Origin: an uncultured Bacteroidales bacterium
Lineage (GTDB): Bacteria > Bacteroidota > Bacteroidia > Bacteroidales > UBA3824
DNA length: 35,921 nt
Direction: 5' to 3'
Assembly (NCBI GenBank): GCA_946409405.1
Contig: CAMJWL010000013.1
Coordinates: 1 to 35,921 of the forward strand
Both the position numbers and the translations under genes were made by a program. Under the pieces are notes generated by a model. That model made no database searches. It was not told where the DNA came from and worked only from the letters and a program-made list of their open reading frames with translations. This document shows, one piece after another, positions 18,077 through 26,597 of this stretch (position 1 is the stretch's first letter; each line of letters begins with the position of its first letter).

Positions 18077-20020
18077 ATGAAAAGAGTTCTATTATCTATC
18101 TCGCTGATTTTGGGACTGTTGGCAACCTCCAACGCCCAAGAATCATACACCGTAAAAAGTCCCGACGGCAAAATCTCCGTCGTGGTATCGGCGCAAAACG
18201 GCAAGCCGCAATATACTGTGGCATACGACGGCAAAACCGTAATCGCGCCGTCGGCATTGGGCGTTAAAACCAACATCGGCGACTTCACATCCGGCTTGAA
18301 AATCGACAATTCGACCGCCGAAATCGACATTTACAACACCTATTCGCTGCCAAACATCAAGCAAAGCACCGTAAACGATGTTGCCAAGTCCATACTAATA
18401 GATTTTAGCAAGGACGGCAAAAACTCGTTCCATGTGGTGTTTCGCGTAAGCAACCGCGACGTGGCTTTCCGCTACATCCTCACCGACTCCAAGGATACCA
18501 AGGTCTGCGTCATCAACGGCGAGGCGAGCGAATTTAACCTGCCCGACGGCACCACCACGTTCCTCTGTCCGCAGGCAAAACCGATGGGCGGATTTGCGAG
18601 GACGTCGCCGAGTTACGAAACGCCCTACACCGTTGACGACGCCACCGGCAAAAACGGATGGGGCAACGGCTACACATTCCCCTGCCTGTTTAAAGAGCCA
18701 GACAACACATGGGTTCTCATCAGCGAGACCGGCACCGACGGCAAGTACGTTGGCTGCCGACTCCTCAATATCGGCGGTCCCAAATACCAAATCGGCTTCC
18801 CGCAGGAGGAGGAGTTAAACGGATTTGGCAGCACGTCGGTACAGATGGCATTGCCGGGCAGAACTCCTTGGCGCACAATCACTTTGGGCGGCCTCAACAA
18901 CATCGTGGAGACCACCGTTGCCTTCGACCTTCCTGAAAAAAGATACGAACCGTCGCAGAAATACATCTACAGCAAGGGTTCGTGGAGTTGGATTATCGGC
19001 ATGGATCCGAGTTGCAACTACGACGAGCAAAAACGCTACATAGACTTCTCCGCTGCTATGGGCTATCAGAGCGTTTTGATAGACGCATTCTGGGACAGCG
19101 CAATCGGTTACGACAAAATAGCCGACCTCGCCAAATACGGCAGGGAGAAGGGCGTGGGTCTGTTCCTTTGGTACAACTCCAACGGCTCTTGGAACGACGC
19201 GCCGCAGACCCCGATTGGCAAGATGAACAACTCCCGCATCCGTCGCCAGGAGATGAAATGGATGCAAGACAATGGCATCCGTGGCATCAAGGTAGATTTC
19301 TTTGGCGGCGACAAGCAACAGATGCTGCAACTCTACGAAGACATCCTCTCCGATGCCAACGATTTTGGTCTGTTGGTGATTTTCCACGGCTGCACACTGC
19401 CTCGCGGCTGGGAAAAGATGTTCCCCAACTACGCCGCGTCTGAGGCTGTACTCGCGTCCGAAAACCTGCATTTTGGTCAGGGTGCTTGCGACAACGAGGC
19501 GTTCAACGCCTGTCTGCATCCCTTCATCCGCAACACTGTTGGTTCGATGGACTTTGGCGGCTCCGCCCTCAACAAATTTTATAGTGCCGACAACAAGCAC
19601 GGCACAGTACGCCGCACGAGCGACGTGTTTGCATTGGCGGTGGCGGTATTGTTCCAGAGCGCGGTGCAGCATTTTGCCCTCGCGCCCAACAACCTCACCG
19701 ACGCACCCGCTTGGGCGATAGACTTCATGAAAAAAGTGCCCACCACCTGGGACGAGGTTAAGTTTATCGACGGCTACCCGGGCAAATACGTCATCTTGGC
19801 GCGTCGCAACGGCAACAAGTGGTTCATCGTGGGCATCAACGCTCAGAAGGAGACTCTCAAAACCACATTGACCCTCCCGATGTTTGCCGCCGGCAGCACC
19901 GTGAAGCAATACTCCGACGACGACCAACTCAACGGCAGCGTCAAGGATGTTAAAGTCAACAAGAAACAGCAAGTATCTATCACAATACCTTGCAACGGCG
20001 GCGTGGTGATTACACAATAG
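18077..20020 (+). CDS. GH97 glycoside hydrolase, retaining type (probable alpha-galactosidase)
   Basis: The 647-residue enzyme has a signal peptide (cleavage near SNAQ, residue 21) and an N-terminal beta-supersandwich to about residue 290. A catalytic barrel follows with GSWSWII, LIDAFWD, FLWYNSNGSWND, and IRGIKVDFFGGD. The Asp407 in KVDF is at the position of the nucleophile in retaining GH97 alpha-galactosidases; inverting SusB-type alpha-glucosidases lack it. Conserved Glu456 and Glu462 (ASEAVLASEN) are candidates for the acid/base. I infer a periplasmic alpha-galactosidase, which would complement GH27 on galactomannan oligomers. It stands between two terminators, so it is expressed by itself. 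Confidence 0.88.
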   Translation: MKRVLLSISLILGLLATSNAQESYTVKSPDGKISVVVSAQNGKPQYTVAYDGKTVIAPSALGVKTNIGDFTSGLKIDNSTAEIDIYNTYSLPNIKQSTVNDVAKSILIDFSKDGKNSFHVVFRVSNRDVAFRYILTDSKDTKVCVINGEASEFNLPDGTTTFLCPQAKPMGGFARTSPSYETPYTVDDATGKNGWGNGYTFPCLFKEPDNTWVLISETGTDGKYVGCRLLNIGGPKYQIGFPQEEELNGFGSTSVQMALPGRTPWRTITLGGLNNIVETTVAFDLPEKRYEPSQKYIYSKGSWSWIIGMDPSCNYDEQKRYIDFSAAMGYQSVLIDAFWDSAIGYDKIADLAKYGREKGVGLFLWYNSNGSWNDAPQTPIGKMNNSRIRRQEMKWMQDNGIRGIKVDFFGGDKQQMLQLYEDILSDANDFGLLVIFHGCTLPRGWEKMFPNYAASEAVLASENLHFGQGACDNEAFNACLHPFIRNTVGSMDFGGSALNKFYSADNKHGTVRRTSDVFALAVAVLFQSAVQHFALAPNNLTDAPAWAIDFMKKVPTTWDEVKFIDGYPGKYVILARRNGNKWFIVGINAQKETLKTTLTLPMFAAGSTVKQYSDDDQLNGSVKDVKVNKKQQVSITIPCNGGVVITQ

Positions 20021-20045
20021 GAATATTCACTCGATTTTTTAATTT

Positions 20046-20072
20046 GGCGGAGGTGCACACCTCCGCCTTTTT
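20046..20072 (+). terminator. Rho-independent terminator after the GH97 gene
   Basis: GGCGGAGG, loop TGCACA, CCTCCGCC, then TTTTT. It lies between convergent genes. Confidence 0.85.
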
Positions 20073-20091
20073 ATTTTGCCCCATCAGGACT

Positions 20092-22095
20092 TTACTTTTT
20101 ACGAAGTCTGGGACTTCGATGGATAAATTTGCCACGGAATTTGAGCCGGATGCCAAAAATGCCCGTTGAAATCGTGTTGCGGCTATCATCGGCGTATTCA
20201 TCGCCAAAGATGTCGAGCATTTTATTAAACTGCTTGTCGCCCAAATCCTTGCGGCTACATTCGCTGTTGATGAAGTCGATGACCTCGGTGTCGGGCGGTA
20301 TCGGAGGGAAAAACAATGCATATTCCAACGCCGTGCCTATGGGAATCGGAGTTTTGGTTGTGTCTATCGAAATGCACGAATAATCTTTAAGCGGATATTT
20401 CTGCCCGCCAGCCAAGATGTACGAATCGCTGTTTGCGCTCACGTACAAAATCTTATTTTTAAAAGTATTGGCGTGACGGAAATGCAAAACGGTTTCATTC
20501 TTGTTGACTTCCACCTTTGTAATTATAGCGTTGCCAAGCCGTTGACCCGATGCAAAAGGTTTTTCGACTGTGGCGATGGTGTCGCGGTGTAGTTTTATGC
20601 CAGTAATTGCCGTGCTATCGTCAAATACCAAATCGATGGAATCTGTCTTGAAATCAATCGGCGGAAAAAACAGTGCGCAATCCAAGGCAGTATTGCTTGG
20701 GAAAGGTGTCACAAACGGCTCAAAGGTGATTCCATTGAGATTGCGGACTTTGTACACCGTGTCTTTTGTTACAATATGACAATCTCGCGGAATAGAAGCG
20801 TATGTATCTTCGCCAAACAGATTGACAAAATGCATAAACACCACTGTGGCTTCGTCGGTAAGTTCTATCTTGGCAACTTGGAAATCATCATATCCATCCG
20901 AAACCGACGGATGCTCTATTGTAATGCTACTGCCTTGAAAACCCTCCGGATTAAAAGGGCTTTCGACTTTATAAGATTGGTTTTTCCTCGCATAGATGCC
21001 AAAAATCCCACGCCCGTCGCCCTGTACAAAATCTAATTCATTAAATTTTATTTTCTGAAATTTCATTACGTAATCCACAAAAGAGCCTTTGCCACCAGGA
21101 TAATATTCAGGCAATCCCCTCTTGAATCCGCCGCTAACTTCCACAAAATCACTTTCAGATAATATATCTATAATGCGAGTGGCGGCGGTATCTACCACCA
21201 CCTTGCGCAGAGTATCGTCGGTAAGGTTAACAGAATGAAAATACAACGTTATATATTTGTCGTCGGACGTTATTTTAGTGATGTTGGTGGCAACCTCGTC
21301 CCCCTGCAAAAAACAGTTTTCCGTGTATTCGGGATATTCCACAGTATAATTGATAGATATATTGTCGTACAACGAATAAAAAAGCCATACCGCCAAAGCC
21401 AACAGAACCAAACCAACCGCCAACGATACAGTCTTGGCAATTTTTGCACGTTTTTCTTTGATTTTTAGGAGGAACGATTTGGTTGCATTGGTGTAATAAT
21501 CCTCAACTTTGTCCGCCAGTCCGTTCCAATCGTCGCTATTGGCGTCGTAACATTTCATACTGCCAAAAAACGAATTGAGATCCCTGATATCGTCTATATA
21601 AAAACCGTTGGAGTATGCCGCTATTTCCGTGCCGGAATGACTGCGAAGGTGGTGATATTCAATGGTATCGTATTCCTGCTTGATGTCGCCCATATTATGA
21701 GCCAACTCCATTATATAATTGGTGTCGGCAAGATTGAAGTCGCCACTCTTGATGCAGAAGAGCCTTTTTTCGGGGTGTTTTTTGAAAGCGTTTTTTATCT
21801 GTACAAACTCGTACAGACAATGCAACGAGCGAAAATATTTGTCGGAAAACACAAGCACAACCACCTCACTGTTCCAACCGATTTCGCGTTCAAAGTCGGA
21901 GATGCTGTCGCCCGCGCCGATGTCCTTGACATCCACGCGATACTCGATCCCTCGCTCGCGGAATGTCGCCAAAATTTTCTCCACGCAGTCGGAAATATGC
22001 TCCCAGCCGGCTTTGCGGTTGCTATTGCGCGCATACGAAAAATACACTGGACGTCTTGGGTTGATACATTCCTGATGTTGCAAATTGTCTTCCAT
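20092..22095 (-). CDS. TIR domain - transmembrane - triple periplasmic-domain protein (catalytic Glu present)
   Basis: This protein of about 667 residues begins with a cytoplasmic TIR domain (box 1 PVYFSYARN near residue 16; VVVLVFSDKYFRSLHCLYEF near 78-97). The Glu at residue 96 (codon 21810-21808, GAG) sits where TIR NADases have their catalytic Glu (SxxCxxE). A basic stretch (KIKEKRAKIAK) precedes one membrane helix at about 222-242, giving an N-inside orientation. Outside lie three similar beta-rich domains, each with a start like ITKxxxxxxxxxLxFxH and an end like DFVxG...GIFGIYA/GIKL. The start MEDNL is chosen over one 18 nt upstream because a GGAGGA-like site precedes it; it begins 4 nt after the stop of the gene before. 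Likely an envelope-sensing effector; defence is an inference. Confidence 0.8.
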   Translation of the reverse strand: MEDNLQHQECINPRRPVYFSYARNSNRKAGWEHISDCVEKILATFRERGIEYRVDVKDIGAGDSISDFEREIGWNSEVVVLVFSDKYFRSLHCLYEFVQIKNAFKKHPEKRLFCIKSGDFNLADTNYIMELAHNMGDIKQEYDTIEYHHLRSHSGTEIAAYSNGFYIDDIRDLNSFFGSMKCYDANSDDWNGLADKVEDYYTNATKSFLLKIKEKRAKIAKTVSLAVGLVLLALAVWLFYSLYDNISINYTVEYPEYTENCFLQGDEVATNITKITSDDKYITLYFHSVNLTDDTLRKVVVDTAATRIIDILSESDFVEVSGGFKRGLPEYYPGGKGSFVDYVMKFQKIKFNELDFVQGDGRGIFGIYARKNQSYKVESPFNPEGFQGSSITIEHPSVSDGYDDFQVAKIELTDEATVVFMHFVNLFGEDTYASIPRDCHIVTKDTVYKVRNLNGITFEPFVTPFPSNTALDCALFFPPIDFKTDSIDLVFDDSTAITGIKLHRDTIATVEKPFASGQRLGNAIITKVEVNKNETVLHFRHANTFKNKILYVSANSDSYILAGGQKYPLKDYSCISIDTTKTPIPIGTALEYALFFPPIPPDTEVIDFINSECSRKDLGDKQFNKMLDIFGDEYADDSRNTISTGIFGIRLKFRGKFIHRSPRLRKK

Positions 22096-22099
22096 AAGC

Positions 22100-23206
22100 C
22101 TATTCCTCCTCATTTTCGTCGTTTAGAATGATGCCATAAAATCCCACGCCAGGCTTCAAAACAAAGTCTATTGTGTCGGAATCGTAGTCTAATTCTTCAA
22201 AATACAAAGTAAAAGATACTGTATCGTGCGCGGCGAGTATGTCGTAATCGGGGTAAGTCGCTATGCCGTTTGCAGAATCCAATTGATACCTATCGTCATT
22301 GTATTTCAGATGGCAACTACGAGAAGCATATATCACTGTATCGCGGTCGTTTGGGTTGGTAAGGCGGATATGCAGCGCGACCGATTTGCCCGAGAACCAA
22401 GTGATTTTGGAGATTTCCATATTATCTACCCCCCTTGAATACCGAATGATAGACGATTCTTCTATGCTTTCGTCAGCCAAGTCAATCCAAGCATACACCA
22501 CCAATAGCAACAACGGTATCACCCCCCATAAAGCACAGCCGATGCCCACGAATTTCAATTGTTTGTTCCTTGCCTTTTTCTTTTCCTGGACAGTGAGCGC
22601 ATATTTGGACGGGACAGTAAAACTATTGACAATCTCCTTCACAAATCCGCCCCAATCGTCTTGCGTGGCGTACGCATAGTTCAATGTGCTAAAAAACGAA
22701 TACAGGCTTCTGACATCGTTCATATAAAAATCGTTTTCGTGCGCCGCCTTCTCCACGCCCGTATGCTCGCGGGTTTTAAAATATTCTGATTCTTCGTAAT
22801 CTTGTTTTTGGTCGCCCCAATAATGTTCGAGGTCGAGGATGTAATTGATGTCTGAAAGGTTGAAGTTGCCGCTCTTGATGCAGAAAAGTCGTTTTTCGGG
22901 ATGTTTTTTGAGTGCTTTTTTTATTTGTGCAAATTGATGCATACAGTGAAACGAGCGGAAATACCTGTCGGAAAACACAAGCACTACCACCTGACTTTGC
23001 CATCCGATTTCATTGTCGAAGTTGGAGATTTCAATGTCAGAGTCGGGCGTATCGGTGATGCGGTATTCGATGTTGTTGTCCTCAAACGCCTCCTTCAACT
23101 TCTCAACGCAATCGGCGATGTGGGCGTATTCAGGCTTTTCGTCGCTGTTTGGCGCGAAAGAGATGTACACGGGGTTGCCCTTGTTGATGCTTGCGGGAGA
23201 TTCCAT
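22100..23206 (-). CDS. TIR-like domain - transmembrane - single periplasmic-domain protein (catalytic Glu replaced by Gln)
   Basis: The 368-residue paralogue of the next gene has the same order: TIR fold (PVYISFAPN near 12; VVVLVFSDRYFRSFHCMHQF at 73-92), basic stretch, one membrane helix at about 218-240, and one extracytoplasmic domain (MEISKITWFSG to GVGFYGIIL). In the SxxCxxE position it has Gln91 (codon 22936-22934, CAA), so NAD cleavage is not expected. The two TIR parts share long stretches such as EIGW, HPEKRLFCIKSG and FNL. First gene of a two-gene operon with 4 nt between the genes. It may be the regulatory or scaffold partner of the Glu-bearing protein. Confidence 0.8.
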   Translation of the reverse strand: MESPASINKGNPVYISFAPNSDEKPEYAHIADCVEKLKEAFEDNNIEYRITDTPDSDIEISNFDNEIGWQSQVVVLVFSDRYFRSFHCMHQFAQIKKALKKHPEKRLFCIKSGNFNLSDINYILDLEHYWGDQKQDYEESEYFKTREHTGVEKAAHENDFYMNDVRSLYSFFSTLNYAYATQDDWGGFVKEIVNSFTVPSKYALTVQEKKKARNKQLKFVGIGCALWGVIPLLLLVVYAWIDLADESIEESSIIRYSRGVDNMEISKITWFSGKSVALHIRLTNPNDRDTVIYASRSCHLKYNDDRYQLDSANGIATYPDYDILAAHDTVSFTLYFEELDYDSDTIDFVLKPGVGFYGIILNDENEEE

Positions 23207-23261
23207 AACAAATTGCGTCTGATATTAAAGTGCGTTGTCCTTAATGAGTTTTTTGATTTTG

Positions 23262-23269
23262 CAAAAATA
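23262..23269 (-). promoter_or_regulatory. -7 box of the TIR operon
   Basis: On the minus strand TATTTTTG matches TAnnTTTG, 55 nt before the start at 23206. No clear -33 box. Confidence 0.45.
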
Positions 23270-23350
23270 ATATTTTTTTTTTAATGATGTCGAAAAATTT
23301 TTAGATGTCGATGCCAAAATTGTTTTCAGGGTTGGATTTTATAAGATTTC

Positions 23351-23430
23351 GGGGTCAGCACGAATTTGGCTCAAAAAAATATTGGGGTCAGCACGAATTT
23401 TGTGCAAAAAAATTTTGGGGGCAGCAACAT
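23351..23430. repeat. 33-bp direct repeats in front of the DUF4143 ATPase gene
   Basis: Unit 1 (23351-23383) and unit 2 (23384-23416) both start GGGGTCAGCACGAATTT and continue with about five variable bases and a run of A ending in ATT/TTT. A partial third unit starts at 23417 (GGGGGCAGCA). The period is exactly 33 bp, three turns of DNA. The third unit begins on the -33 box of the promoter. Confidence 0.85.
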
Positions 23431-23444
23431 ATTTCGTATTTTTG
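23414..23444 (+). promoter_or_regulatory. Promoter of the DUF4143 ATPase gene
   Basis: TTTG (23414-23417), 19 nt, TATTTTTG (23437-23444), 20 nt before the ATG at 23465. The -33 box sits at the junction of repeat units 2 and 3. Confidence 0.72.
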
Positions 23445-23464
23445 CACAAAAATTAGACGAAAAA

Positions 23465-24799
23465 ATGGGAACAATTTTTAAGAGAAAACTTTACGACAAA
23501 CTTCTCGAATGGAAAAACACTCAACAAGGCAAGACCGCCCTTTTAGTTGAGGGTGCGCGTCGTGTAGGCAAGTCAACATTGGTGTCGCTATTTGCGAAAC
23601 AAGAGTACGAATCCTATATGTTAATCGACTTCAACCAAGCACCTCCAAAAGTCAAAAACCTTTTTGAGAATCTGACCAACTTGAACGACATTTTTCTGCA
23701 ACTGCAACTGCACTACAACGTTGTACTCAAACCAAGGAAGTCGCTGATAGTTTTTGACGAGGTACAAAACTGTCCGAAAGCGCGCCAAGCCATCAAGTAT
23801 TTGGTGGCAGACGGACGGTACGACTACATTGAGACCGGCTCGCTCATCAGCATCAAAAAAAACACCAAAGACATCACAATTCCAAGCGAAGAAGACCGCG
23901 TTACAATGTTCCCAATGGATTACGAGGAGTTTCGATGGGCGTTGGACGACAATGCCACAGTGGAACTTTTGCGGCAGTTTTACGACAGCCAAATACCGTT
24001 GAAAAACGCCCACCGCAAGGCAATGTTTGATTTTAGGCTATATATGTTGATAGGTGGTATGCCTCAGGCTGTAAGCCAATATCTCAATACCAACAACCTG
24101 AGCCTTGTGGACAAGACCAAACGCAGTATCATAAGGCTATATCTCGATGATTTTCAGAAAATTGACCCAAGTGGCAGCGTTGAAAGGCTGTTTCGCGATA
24201 TTCCGGCGCAATTGAGCGGCAATGTGGCGCGTTATCAGCCGTACCCCGTAATAGGCAACAAAACCGAAGACAAGAAGGCCGAACTCCTGCAAGCACTTGC
24301 CGACAGCAAAACCACCCTGTTTTCCTACCGCTGTACCGACCCAATGGTAGGCATGTCGCTCAATCGGGATTTGTCGCGTTACAAGATTTTTATGGCGGAT
24401 ACGGGGCTTTTTGTAACAATGTGTTTCTGGGACAAAGACTACACCGAGAACATCATCTACCAAAAATTATTGTACGACAAATTGGACGCAAACCTCGGTT
24501 ACATCTACGAAAACGTTGTGGCTCAAATGCTTGCCACTGCGGGCTATCAGTTGTTTTATTACACCTTCCCAAAAGACGACAAGCACAACTACGAAGTGGA
24601 TTTTTTGCTCGCACACACCAGCAAACTGATTCCTATCGAGGTAAAATCGTCAGGTTACAAGGCACACGCTTCGTTAGACGCTTTTTGCAAAAAATATTCA
24701 TCACGCATTGGTCAGCCAGTGCTGATTTATACCAAAGATTTACAAAAAGACGACAAAACATTACTTCTGCCGGTATATATGACAGGATTGTTGAAATAG
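23465..24799 (+). CDS. AAA_14 / DUF4143 ATP-binding protein
   Basis: The 444-residue protein has an AAA_14 P-loop domain: Walker A EGARRVGKST near residue 30, Walker B SLIVFDEVQNCP near 93, and the sensor-like YIETGSLIS. This is followed by a winged-helix-like middle and the C-terminal DUF4143 domain with EVDFLLA and IPIEVKSSG, a PD-(D/E)XK-like pattern. The cellular role of the family is unknown. An in-frame upstream start at 23366 would run through the repeats and the promoter, so the ATG at 23465 is chosen. The gene is divergent from the TIR operon and shares its 258-bp upstream region. Confidence 0.9.
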   Translation: MGTIFKRKLYDKLLEWKNTQQGKTALLVEGARRVGKSTLVSLFAKQEYESYMLIDFNQAPPKVKNLFENLTNLNDIFLQLQLHYNVVLKPRKSLIVFDEVQNCPKARQAIKYLVADGRYDYIETGSLISIKKNTKDITIPSEEDRVTMFPMDYEEFRWALDDNATVELLRQFYDSQIPLKNAHRKAMFDFRLYMLIGGMPQAVSQYLNTNNLSLVDKTKRSIIRLYLDDFQKIDPSGSVERLFRDIPAQLSGNVARYQPYPVIGNKTEDKKAELLQALADSKTTLFSYRCTDPMVGMSLNRDLSRYKIFMADTGLFVTMCFWDKDYTENIIYQKLLYDKLDANLGYIYENVVAQMLATAGYQLFYYTFPKDDKHNYEVDFLLAHTSKLIPIEVKSSGYKAHASLDAFCKKYSSRIGQPVLIYTKDLQKDDKTLLLPVYMTGLLK

Positions 24800-24831
24800 A
24801 TTAGCGGTGTAGGTGTTGGTGCCCGATTTAG

Positions 24832-25443
24832 TTACACCCCGAATCTCCGTCTAAACATCTCTATCGTCAATTCCGCCGTGGCGTCCACGCCGAGGAGCGA
24901 AACGTTGAGACAGGCATCGTAACTTGCCGCCGCGCCCCAAGTCTTGCCGGTGAAATAGTTGTAATACTTGGCACGGCGACTGTCCTCGCGCTCAATGAGT
25001 TGACGCACCTTGTCGCGGTCGTCGGTGCCAAGCCGCTGCGATACGCGGTTGATGCGGTCGTCGATGGGTGCCCAATAAAAAATGCTCATACAATATTCGT
25101 AATCGCGCAGGATGTAGTCGGAACAACGCCCAATAATCACACAGTCGCTCTCCACAGCCGCCTTGCGTATCGCGTCAGACTGAATTTTAAAAATGTTTTC
25201 GTCGCTCACGGGCGAATCGTTGCCGGCAATGAGGTGGTTGATGTTTTGGAAAAAACTGCTCGTCACCGGCTTTTCGTCCTTCTCGGCAAGGAGTTTGGGA
25301 TTGATGCCGCTGTGCTGCGCCGCATACGCAAGTATCTCGTCGTCGTAATACTTCATACCAAGGCGGTCGGCAATGGCTCGTCCAAGAACCCTGCCGCCGC
25401 TGCCAAACTGCCGTCCTATGCTCAAAACTTTTTTCGGGGTCAT
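24832..25443 (-). CDS. Cytidylate kinase-like family protein
   Basis: The 203-residue protein starts with a P-loop region VLSIGRQFGSGGRVLGRAIADRLG (about residues 6-29), followed by YYDDEIL and the Asp/Arg-rich lid (REDSRRAKYYNYFTG). This is the cytidylate_kin2 (PF13189) group of nucleotide kinase-like proteins, related to but distinct from Cmk; the true substrate is unproven. It follows carA on the same strand after 86 nt that contain a purine-rich repeat, so it may be the last gene of the argR-carA unit. No terminator is seen between it and the convergent gene ending at 24799. Confidence 0.85.
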   Translation of the reverse strand: MTPKKVLSIGRQFGSGGRVLGRAIADRLGMKYYDDEILAYAAQHSGINPKLLAEKDEKPVTSSFFQNINHLIAGNDSPVSDENIFKIQSDAIRKAAVESDCVIIGRCSDYILRDYEYCMSIFYWAPIDDRINRVSQRLGTDDRDKVRQLIEREDSRRAKYYNYFTGKTWGAAASYDACLNVSLLGVDATAELTIEMFRRRFGV

Positions 25444-25500
25444 AATTTGGAACGATTTGTTGATTTTGTGATTTGTGGATTTTCGATTTCAACTTTAATC

Positions 25501-25528
25501 TCTCCTCTTTCCTCTCTCCTCTTTCCTC
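25501..25528. repeat. 14-bp tandem repeat (two copies), purine-rich on the coding strand
   Basis: TCTCCTCTTTCCTC occurs twice in direct succession between carA and the kinase-like gene. On the transcript it reads as GAGGAAAGAGGAGA repeated. Confidence 0.75.
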
Positions 25529-25529
25529 T

Positions 25530-26597
25530 CTAAATCAACTTCACAAACTCGTCGAACAGGAATTCCGTGTCAACAGGGCCGCCGCACGCCTCGGGGTGGA
25601 ACTGCGTGGAGAATATCGGGCGGGTCTTGTGCCTGATGCCCTCGCAAGTGCCGTCGTTGACGTTGACGAACCACGCCGACCAATCGTCGGAGATTGTCTT
25701 GATGTCGATGGCAAAACCGTGGTTCTGACTCGTGATGTAGCAACGGTCGGTGCCTTCGCGCAACACCGGCTGATTGTGGCTGCGGTGTCCGTATTTGAGT
25801 TTGTAGGTGTCGAATCCGGCGGCAAGCGCAAGCAACTGATTGCCAAGGCAGATGCCGTATATCGGCTTGTCTTGTTGCAGGGCTTTGCGGAGGTTTTCGA
25901 TGGTGGCAACGCACATCTTGGGGTCGCCAGGACCATTGGAGATGAACAGTCCATCGTACTCCAAAGTAGTGAAGTCGTAGTCCCACGGCACGCGGATTAC
26001 CTTGACGCCGCGACGGGTGAAACAGCGGATGATATTGTTTTTGACGCCGCAGTCAACGAGGACCACGGTCTTCTTGCCATCGCCGTATGTAGTGACTTCC
26101 TTGCACGACACTTGCGCCACGAGGTTGTCCTTGTTTGGGTCGTAGTCGGCGGGTACAATGTCGTCGATGATTATCTTGCCGAGCATCGAACCCTTTTCGC
26201 GCAGACGCTTGGTGAGGGCGCGGGTGTCGATGCCAAAAATACCCGGCACGTCGTTCTCTTTGAGGTATTGGTCGAGGCTCTTGGCGGCGTTCCAATGGCT
26301 GTACTCAAAGGAATAGTCGTCAACGACAAAACCCTGCACGTGAATCCTGTCCGACTCGAAAAAGTCGGGGATGTTGTCGGTGGCCTTGTCGCCGGGGATT
26401 CCGTAATTGCCCTCCATAGGGTACGTAGCCACGAGAATCTGACCCTTGTAACTCGGGTCGGTGAGGCTCTCGGTGTAGCCGGTCATAGCGGTATTGAAAA
26501 CCACTTCGCCCGCAATCGACTTTTCGCTGCCAAACGAAAAGCCCTGATATTTGGTGCCGTCTTCGAGGAGAAGCACGGCTTTTTTGAGGTTATTCAT
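25530..26597 (-). CDS. carA: Carbamoyl-phosphate synthase small (glutaminase) subunit
   Basis: The 355-residue protein has the CarA N-terminal domain (FNTAMTGYTESLTDPSY, residues 34-50) and a class I glutamine amidotransferase domain with SNGPGDP, GICLGNQ (nucleophile Cys250) and FHPEA (His334, Glu336). It releases ammonia from glutamine for carbamoyl phosphate, used for arginine and pyrimidines, and needs the large subunit CarB, which is not in the window. The gene overlaps the end of argR by 8 nt, so the arginine repressor and this target are co-transcribed. Confidence 0.97.
   Translation of the reverse strand: MNNLKKAVLLLEDGTKYQGFSFGSEKSIAGEVVFNTAMTGYTESLTDPSYKGQILVATYPMEGNYGIPGDKATDNIPDFFESDRIHVQGFVVDDYSFEYSHWNAAKSLDQYLKENDVPGIFGIDTRALTKRLREKGSMLGKIIIDDIVPADYDPNKDNLVAQVSCKEVTTYGDGKKTVVLVDCGVKNNIIRCFTRRGVKVIRVPWDYDFTTLEYDGLFISNGPGDPKMCVATIENLRKALQQDKPIYGICLGNQLLALAAGFDTYKLKYGHRSHNQPVLREGTDRCYITSQNHGFAIDIKTISDDWSAWFVNVNDGTCEGIRHKTRPIFSTQFHPEACGGPVDTEFLFDEFVKLI

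Noticed and set aside
18815..20017. 400-codon minus-strand frame opposite the GH97 gene
   Set aside because: Shadow of the codon bias of the real gene; no motif, no promoter.
23351..23430. CRISPR array
   Set aside because: Only two full units with no unique spacers of regular length; the array is a promoter-linked direct repeat.
20092..24799. TIR pair and DUF4143 ATPase as one defence system
   Set aside because: They are only divergent neighbours. The repeats sit on the ATPase side, and a functional tie cannot be shown from one genome.
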